From positions 1 to 52,349 of the forward strand of contig DYSN01000012.1 in NCBI GenBank assembly GCA_020718205.1: a stretch of 52,349 nt of DNA. The letters are read 5' to 3'. Position 1 is the first letter of the stretch; every line of letters begins with the position of its first letter. Source of the DNA: Draconibacterium orientale (GTDB lineage Bacteria; Bacteroidota; Bacteroidia; Bacteroidales; UBA12170). The translations under genes and the position numbers were made by a program. The notes beneath the pieces are model-generated. The model saw only the letters and a list, made by a program, of their open reading frames with translations, ran no database searches and was not told the origin of the DNA. This document shows positions 26,660 through 35,453 of the stretch, in pieces.

Positions 26660-28644
26660 TGCCCATCCACAGGACGATAAATTATTTGCCGGGACTCTTT
26701 TTCATATGGTTCCTGCTTATTATTGATTTCAACAGTCAGGCTCAAAGCATTTCCGACACTATCGAATTGAAGCCCGTTGAAATTGTTTCGGCGGCTGACC
26801 TGATTTCACAAAGCATTGTTTCTTCAAAAACCGATACTACCCTACTTCGCTATCTCGAAACCAAAAGCCTGGCGCAGCTTCTGGCCGATGCATCCCCCGT
26901 TTTTATTAAAACATACGGACGGGGAGCTTCTGCTTCGGTAAGCTTTCGCGGGACAGCTTCATCGCATACTCAGGTTTTGTGGAATGGAATCAACATCAAT
27001 TCGCCCATGCGTGGCGATGTGGATTTCTCCAATATTCCGGTTTATTTTATCGACGATGTGAGCTTGCTTTACGGCGGCAGTTCACTCCAACAATCAAGCG
27101 GCGCTTTTGGGGGAAGTATTCAACTAAAAAACATTCCAAATTTTAGCAAAACGCTGGAGATAAAATATATACAGGAAATTGAGAGCTTCAACACCTTCCG
27201 CGAATTTTTCCTTTTTGGCTTTGGGAACACCAAATTTCAGAGTAAAACAAAACTCTTTCACGATCAATCGGAAAACAATTTCGACTACTACAACTGGGCC
27301 AATCTGCCCCACGAAACAAATACCCAATCCAATGCGAACTATTCAAAATATGGTTTTCAGCAGGAACTCTATGGGCAGGTAAAACCAGACCAATTGGTAA
27401 GTCTGAAAATTCAGGGGCTTCACAGTTTCCGCAATTTGCCTCAGTTGATGTCGTATCAGGGGAGCGAAAGAAGCGAATTGCAGGAAGATGATGAATTTAA
27501 GGCCGTTGGGAGTTGGGAATCTGTTCAAAACCACAGCAAATGGAATATTCTGTCGTCTTTTCAATATCATAGTCTGCATTATTTGCGAAAGTCGTTGGAA
27601 GCCAATTTCGTGAATTTCAACTCCACCAGCCACGAGTACTCCTCCATCAACCAAATTGGCTATAACTATCAGAATTACAGTAGTTTATTTTTCAGTTCGG
27701 CGGTAAATATCAATGGTTTTTGGGTGACTGTTTATGATGAAAAACTTAAATCCGGCTACCAAAAAATGCGCCCCGAATTGAGTTGGACAGGACAGTTGAG
27801 TTATGTATGGAACGAATTTTTCACCACCCATATTATTGCCCGCTCGGAATTTTATGACAATAAGTGGATTCCCATCATTCCAGCCTTAATGATTCATTAT
27901 CAGTTTTTACGTCAAAAAAATATGTCGTTGAAAGCCAATATCAGCCGCAATTATCACAAACCAGGGCTCAACGATTTGTATTGGATTCCGGGGGGAAACC
28001 CACAACTCAAACCCGAAGATGGTTATGGGAGCGATTTGGCTGTATCATGGAACGGAAAAAGCAAAGACCTGACCACCGGAATCTCGCTAAACATCTTTAG
28101 TTCGTGGATCAACAACTGGATTATTTGGCAACCATCAGCCAGCGGAGCATATTATTGGGAGGCCAACAATGTGAAAACAGTCTGGGCACGTGGATTCGAG
28201 CTGCTTACTTCGGTTTATTGGCAAGCCGGCAATCATTTGAACTTCAAGCTGATTGGCAATTATTCCTTTACCCGAACCACAAACGAACACGCTGTGCCTT
28301 CGGTGGACGAAAGTCGTGGGAAACAGCTTATTTACGTGCCGCTACATTCGGCCAATGTGAGCCTGGCTTCCCATTATAAAAATCTTGATGTGTATTTTGC
28401 TTCCCAAATTGTTGGACAACGATTTACCACGAGCAACAATAATTACTCCGATTTCGAACAAAAACTCAATCCCTACACCCTTTCACAATTAGATTTTGGA
28501 TATTCCATTAACATGAAAAAATGGTACTGGCGTTTGGGATTTAAAATAGAAAATCTTTTCAATCAGGACTATATGACCGTGCTTTGGCGGGCCATGCCTT
28601 CGCGGTATTATAATTTGAGCCTTCAGATAAAGTGGAATCAATAG
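26659..28644 (+). CDS. btuB: TonB-dependent cobalamin receptor (BtuB-like)
   Basis: This outer-membrane receptor of about 660 residues has a signal peptide, a TonB-box-like segment (DTIELKPVEIVSA near residue 37), a plug domain (VSFRGTASSHTQVLWNGINI near 100, DDVSLLYGGSSLQQSSGAFGG near 135), and a 22-strand-type barrel ending SLQIKWNQ. It imports its ligand using TonB and the proton motive force. The riboswitch upstream and the DUF4430 surface protein identify cobalamin as the probable ligand. The frame stays open through a TTG at 26656, but the ATG at 26659 overlaps the preceding TGA (TGATG), giving a normal coupled start. No periplasmic or ABC B12 transport genes follow. Confidence 0.88.
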   Translation: MPIHRTINYLPGLFFIWFLLIIDFNSQAQSISDTIELKPVEIVSAADLISQSIVSSKTDTTLLRYLETKSLAQLLADASPVFIKTYGRGASASVSFRGTASSHTQVLWNGININSPMRGDVDFSNIPVYFIDDVSLLYGGSSLQQSSGAFGGSIQLKNIPNFSKTLEIKYIQEIESFNTFREFFLFGFGNTKFQSKTKLFHDQSENNFDYYNWANLPHETNTQSNANYSKYGFQQELYGQVKPDQLVSLKIQGLHSFRNLPQLMSYQGSERSELQEDDEFKAVGSWESVQNHSKWNILSSFQYHSLHYLRKSLEANFVNFNSTSHEYSSINQIGYNYQNYSSLFFSSAVNINGFWVTVYDEKLKSGYQKMRPELSWTGQLSYVWNEFFTTHIIARSEFYDNKWIPIIPALMIHYQFLRQKNMSLKANISRNYHKPGLNDLYWIPGGNPQLKPEDGYGSDLAVSWNGKSKDLTTGISLNIFSSWINNWIIWQPSASGAYYWEANNVKTVWARGFELLTSVYWQAGNHLNFKLIGNYSFTRTTNEHAVPSVDESRGKQLIYVPLHSANVSLASHYKNLDVYFASQIVGQRFTTSNNNYSDFEQKLNPYTLSQLDFGYSINMKKWYWRLGFKIENLFNQDYMTVLWRAMPSRYYNLSLQIKWNQ

Positions 28645-28707
28645 TAAAAGCCGGATTGCGCTTCCTATTGCATAATTCGCTAAATTCGCAACAATAAACT
28701 CCTTAAA

Positions 28708-30372
28708 ATGCTTGTTATGTCACAAAAGTATCATTACCTCATTATTTTAATGGCCACCGTTTTGTCTTTTCAATCGTGCGACGATGCCCCCAATACCGAG
28801 TCAACCCATAAAAGCTTTTCCGATACCGAAACAGCCACCAAGAGCGATATTTACACAACTTTCACGCTCACGTCTGATATTTCGCATCTTTCGGCCAACG
28901 AAAAACAGATGCTTAAACTTTTGTTTGAGGCAGCCGACCTTATGAATCAGATATACTGGAAACAAACCTTCGGCAATAAAGAAGCACTTATGGAAAATAT
29001 CAGCGATTCAAATCTCCGTCTGTTTGCAGAGATAAATTATGGCCCCTGGGATCGCCTCGATAATAATACCCCCTTTATAGAAGGTTTTGGAGCAAAACCC
29101 GATGGCGCCAGATTTTATCCCGAAGACATGACGAAAGATGAATTTGATGCCTGGAAAGATGATAACAAGCTGAGTCAATACACCATGATTACCCGCAACG
29201 AGCAAGGTCAGCTGCAATCTGTCTGGTATCACGAGTATTTTAAGGCAGAGATAGAAAAAGCTGTATCACTGCTGAAGGAAGCCGCAGTTTTGGCTAACGA
29301 CGATGGGTTTAAAAAGTATCTGAACCTGAGAGCTCAGGCTTTATTAACCGACGATTATCTGGCCGGCGATATGGCCTGGATGGACATGAGAGATAACAAT
29401 GTGGATTTGGTGATTGGCCCCATCGAGAATTATGAAGATGCTCTCTACGGAACCAAAGCAGCTCATGAGGCTTTCATTCTCATCAAAGACCTGAAATGGA
29501 CAAAAAAACTGGCTCATTTTGCTCAATTTCTCCCCGAACTCCAAAAACAAATGCCAGTGGACGAGAAATACAAGCAGGAAAAACCCGGCAGCAATGCCGA
29601 TTTAGGTGCTTACGATGTGGTTTTCTACGCTGGCGACTGCAATGCAGGTTCCAAAACCATCGCCATAAACCTGCCCAACGACGAACGCGTTCATTTGGAG
29701 AAAGGTTCCAGACGGTTGCAGCTTAAAAACTCCATGAAAGCCAAATTCGATAAAATCCTGGTTCCCATCAGCGATATTCTCATTGCCGAAGAGCAGCGCA
29801 AACACGTAACCTTCGATGCTTTCTTTGCCAATACCATGTTTCACGAAGTGGCTCACGGTCTTGGCATTAAAAATACAATCAATGGCAAAGGCGATGTTCG
29901 ATCGGCTCTTAAAGAACAATATTCCGCTCTGGAAGAAGGCAAAGCCGATATTTTGGGGCTGTTTATGGTGACTAAGCTTCACGAGATGGGCGAGTTGGGT
30001 GATGCCGACCTCATGGACAATTACGTAACATTTATGGCCGGAATTTTCCGCTCGGTGCGATTTGGAGCTGCCAGCAGTCATGGTAAGGCCAATATGGTTC
30101 GGTTCAATTACTTCCTGGAAAAAGGTGCTTTCACCAAAAACGAAAATGGAACTTATGCCATTGATATGGCTAAAATGCAGGAAGCCGGCAAAGACCTCAC
30201 CCAGATGATTCTGCGGATTCAGGGCGATGGCGACTATGAAGCAGCTAAAACCATGATTATTGAACGCGGTATCATTGGTCCCGATCTGGAATCGGATTTA
30301 GACATGATAGATGCTGCCGGAATTCCGGTGGATATTGTTTTTAACCAAGGTGTAGAATACCTGAATTTCTAA
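28708..30372 (+). CDS. Dipeptidyl peptidase III-like zinc metallopeptidase (M49), lipoprotein
   Basis: The 554-residue product has a lipoprotein signal with LSFQSC near residues 20-25. The zinc site is H379-E-V-A-H383 followed 26 residues later by EEGKAD (409-414), which parallels the M49 pair HEXXGH...EECRAD except that the histidine motif is five residues rather than six. From memory, Caldithrix abyssi DPP III (about 557 residues) has such a five-residue motif, so this is likely the same branch. M49 enzymes remove dipeptides from peptide N-termini. Here it would act at the outer membrane or in the periplasm. It is monocistronic, ending at a strong terminator. Confidence 0.75.
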   Translation: MLVMSQKYHYLIILMATVLSFQSCDDAPNTESTHKSFSDTETATKSDIYTTFTLTSDISHLSANEKQMLKLLFEAADLMNQIYWKQTFGNKEALMENISDSNLRLFAEINYGPWDRLDNNTPFIEGFGAKPDGARFYPEDMTKDEFDAWKDDNKLSQYTMITRNEQGQLQSVWYHEYFKAEIEKAVSLLKEAAVLANDDGFKKYLNLRAQALLTDDYLAGDMAWMDMRDNNVDLVIGPIENYEDALYGTKAAHEAFILIKDLKWTKKLAHFAQFLPELQKQMPVDEKYKQEKPGSNADLGAYDVVFYAGDCNAGSKTIAINLPNDERVHLEKGSRRLQLKNSMKAKFDKILVPISDILIAEEQRKHVTFDAFFANTMFHEVAHGLGIKNTINGKGDVRSALKEQYSALEEGKADILGLFMVTKLHEMGELGDADLMDNYVTFMAGIFRSVRFGAASSHGKANMVRFNYFLEKGAFTKNENGTYAIDMAKMQEAGKDLTQMILRIQGDGDYEAAKTMIIERGIIGPDLESDLDMIDAAGIPVDIVFNQGVEYLNF

Positions 30373-30378
30373 AAATAT

Positions 30379-30405
30379 AAAAGGCGGAAAATCCGCCTTT
30401 TTTTT
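30379..30405. terminator. Bidirectional intrinsic terminator between convergent genes
   Basis: AAGGCGGA at 30381-30388 pairs perfectly with TCCGCCTT at 30392-30399. A T-tract follows on the plus strand, and the A-rich left flank supplies U residues for the minus-strand omega-amidase operon. Confidence 0.9.
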
Positions 30406-30442
30406 ATTTCTATATTGCTCCATTACAAGGCATTAGCCAATA

Positions 30443-31234
30443 TTATAAAATTCGAAAGTCATCCCAATCCAATCCAACGGTAAATTTGGAGCGGTATTCC
30501 ATCAAATCGGCGGCATTTAATTCTATGGTTTGAATGCTCTCTTCGTTGGGAACCAAAGCAGAAATCAACTCACCTTTGGAATCAATCACTCCGCTGTCGC
30601 CCTGATGCGGGGTCTGATTTCCGTCGGGACCAATTCGATTCACCCCAACCACATAACATTGATTTTCAATGGCACGAGCCACAAGCAATTGTTTCCAGGC
30701 ATAGCTGCGCGCGGCGGGCCAATTGGCAGCGTAAATGAGCAAATCGAAGGCGTAGTCCCCATCAATAAAAGTATTTTTTGCCCAAACCGGGAAACGCAAA
30801 TCGTAACAAATCAAAGGGCGGATTTTCCAGCCTTTATATTCGATGGTTATATTTTCGGTGCCTTTGGTAAATCGCAAATGCTCATTCCCCAGACTAAATA
30901 AATGTCGCTTATTGTAAGTTTCAAAGTCACCATTAGGTAAAACCCAATAAAATCGGTTATAGTATTTTTCTTCCTCCTCCACAATCATGCTCCCACAAAT
31001 AGGGATATTTAACTGATTGGCAGTTTGTTTCATCCATGTCAGCGATTCGGGAGCCGCCGATTTGTCAATTTCCTGTGGCTGAACCACAAAACCTGTATTA
31101 AACATTTCGGGGAGGATAATGAGGTCAGTTTGCTGAGCTATATGAGCAATTTTAGCTGAAAATGAGCTCAGATTGGCCTTGTGGTCTTTCCAGGCTAAAT
31201 TGGACTGGATAAAGGTAATATTTAAATTTTGCAT
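30443..31234 (-). CDS. Omega-amidase, carbon-nitrogen hydrolase family (YafV/Nit2-like)
   Basis: This 263-residue cytosolic hydrolase has the nitrilase triad: Glu43 in ILPEMFNTGF, Lys109 in TYNKRHLF, and Cys143 in PLICYDLRFP. The sequence GVNRIGPDGN near residue 200 and the short length fit the omega-amidase (YafV/Nit2) branch, which hydrolyses alpha-ketoglutaramate or alpha-ketosuccinamate to the alpha-keto acid and ammonia. Its 5' end overlaps the 3' end of an aminotransferase gene by 13 bases. That pairing is functionally sensible: glutamine transaminases produce alpha-ketoglutaramate, which the amidase removes, pulling transamination forward. The exact substrate is inferred. Confidence 0.88.
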   Translation of the reverse strand: MQNLNITFIQSNLAWKDHKANLSSFSAKIAHIAQQTDLIILPEMFNTGFVVQPQEIDKSAAPESLTWMKQTANQLNIPICGSMIVEEEEKYYNRFYWVLPNGDFETYNKRHLFSLGNEHLRFTKGTENITIEYKGWKIRPLICYDLRFPVWAKNTFIDGDYAFDLLIYAANWPAARSYAWKQLLVARAIENQCYVVGVNRIGPDGNQTPHQGDSGVIDSKGELISALVPNEESIQTIELNAADLMEYRSKFTVGLDWDDFRIL

Positions 31235-32379
31235 AAAATATCGGCGGCTTTTTCAAGGGTTTCCTCGGTTTTGGCAAAGCAAAAACGCAACATTTTATTG
31301 TCATCGTTTTTATGGTAGAACGCAGAAACAGGAACCGAAGCTATGCCCTTTTCCTTAATGAGCCATTCGGCAAATTCCATCTCCGGTTTATCGCTAATCT
31401 GCGAATAATCAAGCACCTGAAAATAGGTTCCTGTGGCTGTGATGGGTTTAAATTTGGAATCCTTTATGGCTTTTAAAAAGAAATCGCGCTTTTGCTGGTA
31501 AAATTTTCCCAACCCCTGATAGTGCTGCTCATCTTTAAGATAATCGGCCAAAGCATGCTGAATGGGTGTATTGACGGTGAAGACAATAAACTGATGCGAT
31601 TTTCTAAACTCTTTCATTAAATTGGCGGGTGCAACAGCATAACCAATTTTCCAGCCGGTGGCATGAAACGTCTTCCCAAAACTGGCCACAACAATACTTC
31701 TCTCGGCAAGCCCCGGGTAAGCCGACATGCTGAAATGCCTGACTTTATCGAAAATTAAATGCTCGTAAACTTCATCGCTCAGAATAACGATATCTGTATT
31801 CTTGGTAAGCTTGTGCAACTCGTCTAAATCTTTCTTTTTGAGCATAGTACCCGTTGGATTGTGGGGAGAATTAAGAATAATCATTCGTGTGCGATGACTA
31901 ATCATCCTACTCACCTCGGTCCAGTCGATATGATAATAGGGCAATTTGAGTTGAGCATATTTCACAATTCCACGATTGAGTTTAATGGCGGGGGAATAGG
32001 AATCGTAGGCGGGTTCGAAAATAATGACTTCATCCTCGTCTTTTACAAAGGCAGAAATGGCAGTAAAAAGCGCCTGGGTTCCACCAGCTGTAACCGTAAT
32101 TTCGGTTTCAGGATTGTAAGAAACTCCGTAGGTGTTCTGGATTTTTTCCGCAATCCGTTCTCTCAGCAATGGCAATCCTTGCATGGGTGCATATTGATTA
32201 AACCCTTTTTTTAGGTAATTCGATATTAAATCGATTAGTTCGGTCGAAACAGGAAAATCGGGAAATCCCTGCGACAAATTGATGGCATTATGCTCTGTTG
32301 CCATCTTCGACATAACAGTAAAAATAGAAGTGCCCACACCAGGCAGCTTAGAAATAATAGATCCATTAAAATCCTGCAT
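31222..32379 (-). CDS. PLP-dependent aminotransferase (glutamine/methionine transaminase-like)
   Basis: This class I aminotransferase resembles YbdL and kynurenine/glutamine transaminases: NLSQGFPDFPV near the N-terminus, NSPHNPTGTML for substrate binding, and the PLP lysine in SFGKTFHATGWKIGY. These enzymes transaminate methionine, glutamine or aromatic amino acids. The frame extends to an ATG at 32400, but a -7 box (32398-32405, minus) overlaps that codon, which would therefore lie upstream of the RNA start. The ATG at 32379 (MQDFNGSIISK) is the better start and gives 385 residues. The overlapping omega-amidase supports glutamine as amino donor, possibly in methionine salvage. Confidence 0.88.
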   Translation of the reverse strand: MQDFNGSIISKLPGVGTSIFTVMSKMATEHNAINLSQGFPDFPVSTELIDLISNYLKKGFNQYAPMQGLPLLRERIAEKIQNTYGVSYNPETEITVTAGGTQALFTAISAFVKDEDEVIIFEPAYDSYSPAIKLNRGIVKYAQLKLPYYHIDWTEVSRMISHRTRMIILNSPHNPTGTMLKKKDLDELHKLTKNTDIVILSDEVYEHLIFDKVRHFSMSAYPGLAERSIVVASFGKTFHATGWKIGYAVAPANLMKEFRKSHQFIVFTVNTPIQHALADYLKDEQHYQGLGKFYQQKRDFFLKAIKDSKFKPITATGTYFQVLDYSQISDKPEMEFAEWLIKEKGIASVPVSAFYHKNDDNKMLRFCFAKTEETLEKAADILCKI

Positions 32380-32397
32380 ACACGAAACTTTAAGGGA

Positions 32398-32405
32398 CAA
32401 AGATA
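32398..32405 (-). promoter_or_regulatory. -7 box of the aminotransferase/omega-amidase operon
   Basis: On the minus strand this reads TATCTTTG. It overlaps the T-tract of the upstream skp terminator and fixes the likely aminotransferase start at 32379. Confidence 0.55.
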
Positions 32406-32435
32406 AAAAAAAGCCGTATCGACATGTCCGATACG
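32405..32435 (-). terminator. Intrinsic terminator of the skp-like gene
   Basis: CGTATCG at 32415-32421 and CGATACG at 32429-32435 form a perfect 7-bp stem. On the minus strand it runs into eight T residues (32405-32412). The terminator and the next promoter are effectively fused. Confidence 0.85.
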
Positions 32436-32461
32436 ACTCTATATTTTATAAACAATGCTGA

Positions 32462-32968
32462 TTAAATACCCAGCTTTTTCTTTACAAGTGGCATAATATC
32501 AGTGCCTCCGGCATAAAGAATAATTTGTTCGTTACCATTAATAATGTAGGTGAAACCGTTTTCTTTGGCTACCGCTTCAATGGCTTTCTGTGCTTTTAGC
32601 AATAAGGGCTGAGTAAGCGTTGCTTGCTTATTTTGGATTTCATATTGGGCTTGTTGATTAAAAGCCTCAATTCTTTGCTGCAAATCCATAATTTCTTTTT
32701 CTTTGGTCTGTCTGATAATCTCCGACATAGTTGACTGACTTGCCTGATAATCACCATATTTAGTCTCCAATTCGCTTTGCATAGCCTGCAACTGAGCTTC
32801 CAAACCACCTACAAAACTCTCTAAAGCCTTGTTAATGGAATCCTGACCAGGCATAAAACCAACCAAAGCCTGAAAATCGATATGGCCAATTTTTTGAGTT
32901 TGAGCCTGAGAATTCATTGAGATACCTGCAATAAGAATTACGACAAATAATTTAATTATGTTCTTCAT
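32462..32968 (-). CDS. Skp/OmpH-family periplasmic chaperone
   Basis: This 168-residue protein has a signal peptide ending NSQAQ (residue 23), then KIGHIDFQALVGFMPGQDS, the typical OmpH start. A long charged helical region (about residues 45-125, rich in Q, E and K) should form the coiled-coil arms, and ANGFTYII-like KENGFTYIINGNEQIILYAG near the C-terminus is the conserved closing strand. Skp-type chaperones hold unfolded outer-membrane proteins in the periplasm as trimers. Bacteroidota often have two or more tandem OmpH genes; only one is here, and it is not next to bamA. It has its own promoter and terminator. Confidence 0.9.
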   Translation of the reverse strand: MKNIIKLFVVILIAGISMNSQAQTQKIGHIDFQALVGFMPGQDSINKALESFVGGLEAQLQAMQSELETKYGDYQASQSTMSEIIRQTKEKEIMDLQQRIEAFNQQAQYEIQNKQATLTQPLLLKAQKAIEAVAKENGFTYIINGNEQIILYAGGTDIMPLVKKKLGI

Positions 32969-33298
32969 TGTTTGATTTAATTAGTTTTCAATATTATAGC
33001 AAGAGTACTTTACAATTGCGAGGCGCAAATTTATTTAAATAATTCAATATACCATATTGAGCCTAAAAAAAAATAAATCCTTTAAGTTTCTTTAACCTTT
33101 GCCAAAACCCATCCCACAGTATTTCAATGCTATGCCAAAAACTATCACAATTTCCAGTTCATTTTAAAAAAAAACAGCCCCCTATATTTTTCTCACAAAG
33201 GTTTTGTAAAATTGCATATTGATAGCTGCTTCAATCGGACAGCAATCGCAGGCTGGTATTATTTAACAATCCATTTTTAAAATTTAATTCTACTGATA
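32969..33298. other. Divergent intergenic region between skp-like and S9 peptidase genes
   Basis: This 330-base AT-rich gap carries the promoters of both flanking genes. A minus-strand -7 box TAAATTTG is at 33026-33033, about 58 bases upstream of the skp-like ATG. For the plus-strand gene only an imperfect -7 (TAAAATTG near 33207-33214) is visible. No ORF or stable hairpin was recognised. Confidence 0.5.
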
Positions 33299-35446
33299 AT
33301 GAAAAAAGCTTTCTTCACATTCGTTGCCATCATTTTGCTTGCATCATCGATGAGTTTTGGCCAGGAAAAGCTCTTCACCTACGAAGATGCCATTTATTTA
33401 AACAGAAGTATTCATCCAGCCCGTCTAAGTCAACTCACCTGGAAACCCAACGAAAATCTCTATACATGGGTCGCCAATAACTCGGTTATCCAGCGATCGG
33501 CCAATAACGAATCGAAAGTTGATACCATTCTTCGCTTCAACGATTTTGCTAACCTTGCGGTTGGGCGCGATAGCCTTCGTCTTCGCTTCATTCCAGCCTT
33601 CAAGTGGACATCGGCCAGCGAAATGGTTTTCATCAGCAATAGCAAACAATACAAATTCAATGTTGCAGATAAATCAGTTTCACAACTTTCAAGCTTCCCG
33701 GAATCAGGTGAGAATTTAGATGTTTCACCGGCGGGATATATTGCATATACCATTGACAACAACCTCTTTGTCTCTGCAAAAGGAAATCAGCTAACCCTTA
33801 CCCTTGATAGCCTGTCAACCATTGTCAACGGTCAAACCGTACACAGAAATGAGTTTGGAATCAGCAAAGGAACCTATTGGTCGCCAAAAGGCACAAAACT
33901 GGCATTCTACCGAAAAGACGAATCCAAAGTAGGAAATTACCCTTTGGTGGATATCACCACCCGCGAGGCTGAAGTTAAAAACATTAAATATCCAATGGCT
34001 GGCATGGATAACGAAGTTGTGAAGCTGGGCATTTTCGATGTAGAAACCGAAAAAACCATTTTTGTTCAAACCGGCGACTCCATTGACCAATACCTCACAA
34101 ATGTTACCTGGGCTCCCGAAGAAGACTATATTTATATAACCATTCTCAATCGCGATCAGAATCATATTTGGCTCAATCAATACTCAACCGCCGATGGCAG
34201 CTTTATAAAAACCCTATTTGAAGAAAAATCGAAAACCTGGATTGAACCCGAACTGCCCATGGTTTTTCTTAAAAACAACCCCAACCAGTTTATCTGGTTT
34301 TCGGAGCGAAATGGCTGGATGCATATGTATTTATATACCACCGAAGGACAACCTTTAGTGGAAAACGCTTTGACTCAGGACGAATGGGTTGTTACTGAAT
34401 TTCTGGGGTTTAGCGAATCGGGCAACGAAGTATTTTTTGCAGGAACTAAAGACGGAGTGCTCCAAAATCACATCTACAGCGTGGATTTAAAATCGAAAAA
34501 AGTGAACCGGCTTACCGAAGAACACGGAACCCATCAGGCCATATTTAGCCCCGATTTTAAATATTTCATCGATAGTTACTCTTCAACCGATATGGCCAAA
34601 GCCTACGAGGTTAGAACTTCATCGGGGAAAAAAGAATACCAAATTCTTAGCTCAAAAAATCCACTATCCGATTACAAACTGGGCCAAGTAGAATTGGGAA
34701 CACTGGAAGCGGAAGATGGTAGTGAGCTTCATTATGGCATGATTAAACCCATCGACTTCGACTCCACAAAAAAATATCCGGTGTTCCTTTATGTTTATGG
34801 AGGGCCTCATGCTCAATTGATAACCGATAGCTGGCTGGGCGGCGCCAACATTTTTATGCAGCTCATGGCTCAAAAAGGATATGTGGTTTTTACCCTCGAC
34901 AATAGAGGAACCCCAAACCGCGGATTTGAGTTCGAAAGCGTTATCCACAGAAAACTTGGTAAATACGAGCTCGAAGACCAACTCACCGGCGTAGAATATC
35001 TTACTTCGCTCCCCTTCGTCGATGCCGATAGAATTGGAGTGCATGGCTGGAGTTATGGCGGATTTATGACCATCAATATGCTGCTCTCGGAGCCAAAAGC
35101 ATTTAAAGTGGGCGTGGCCGGCGGACCGGTTATCAATTGGAAATACTACGAAATAATGTATGGCGAGCGCTATATGGATACCCCGGAACAAAACCCCGAA
35201 GGATACAAAAGCAGCAATCTGCTCGAAAAAGTTAAAAACCTGAACAGCAATCTTCTTATCATTCATGGAGCTATTGATGAGACAGTTGTTTGGCAGCATA
35301 GCTTAGCCTTTGTGCAAAAAGCCATTGAAGAAAAAAAGCAGATAGATTATTTCGTTTACCCCCGCACCGAACACAATGTTCGTGGAATTGACCGGGCTCA
35401 TCTTTTGGAGAAAGTGGTTTTGTATTTCGAAAACAAACTTAAATAG
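33299..35446 (+). CDS. S9 family peptidase, dipeptidyl peptidase IV-like
   Basis: This 715-residue exported serine peptidase has a signal peptide ending SFGQ (residue 21), an N-terminal DPP-IV beta-propeller (about 40-470, including LAFYRKDESKVGNYPLVDI) and a C-terminal alpha/beta-hydrolase domain. The catalytic triad is visible: Ser585 in GWSYGGF, Asp660 in GAIDETVVW, and His692 in RTEHNVRG. DPP-IV enzymes release Xaa-Pro or Xaa-Ala dipeptides from peptides and would act in the periplasm or outer membrane. Many Bacteroidota use several such peptidases for protein-derived nutrition. Its stop is only seven bases from the end of convergent rodA, leaving no room for a terminator between them. 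Confidence 0.93.
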   Translation: MKKAFFTFVAIILLASSMSFGQEKLFTYEDAIYLNRSIHPARLSQLTWKPNENLYTWVANNSVIQRSANNESKVDTILRFNDFANLAVGRDSLRLRFIPAFKWTSASEMVFISNSKQYKFNVADKSVSQLSSFPESGENLDVSPAGYIAYTIDNNLFVSAKGNQLTLTLDSLSTIVNGQTVHRNEFGISKGTYWSPKGTKLAFYRKDESKVGNYPLVDITTREAEVKNIKYPMAGMDNEVVKLGIFDVETEKTIFVQTGDSIDQYLTNVTWAPEEDYIYITILNRDQNHIWLNQYSTADGSFIKTLFEEKSKTWIEPELPMVFLKNNPNQFIWFSERNGWMHMYLYTTEGQPLVENALTQDEWVVTEFLGFSESGNEVFFAGTKDGVLQNHIYSVDLKSKKVNRLTEEHGTHQAIFSPDFKYFIDSYSSTDMAKAYEVRTSSGKKEYQILSSKNPLSDYKLGQVELGTLEAEDGSELHYGMIKPIDFDSTKKYPVFLYVYGGPHAQLITDSWLGGANIFMQLMAQKGYVVFTLDNRGTPNRGFEFESVIHRKLGKYELEDQLTGVEYLTSLPFVDADRIGVHGWSYGGFMTINMLLSEPKAFKVGVAGGPVINWKYYEIMYGERYMDTPEQNPEGYKSSNLLEKVKNLNSNLLIIHGAIDETVVWQHSLAFVQKAIEEKKQIDYFVYPRTEHNVRGIDRAHLLEKVVLYFENKLK

Positions 35447-35453
35447 AATACAC

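Noticed and set aside
32379-32400. Upstream start for the aminotransferase at 32400
   Set aside because: The -7 box overlaps it, so the codon would not be in the mRNA.
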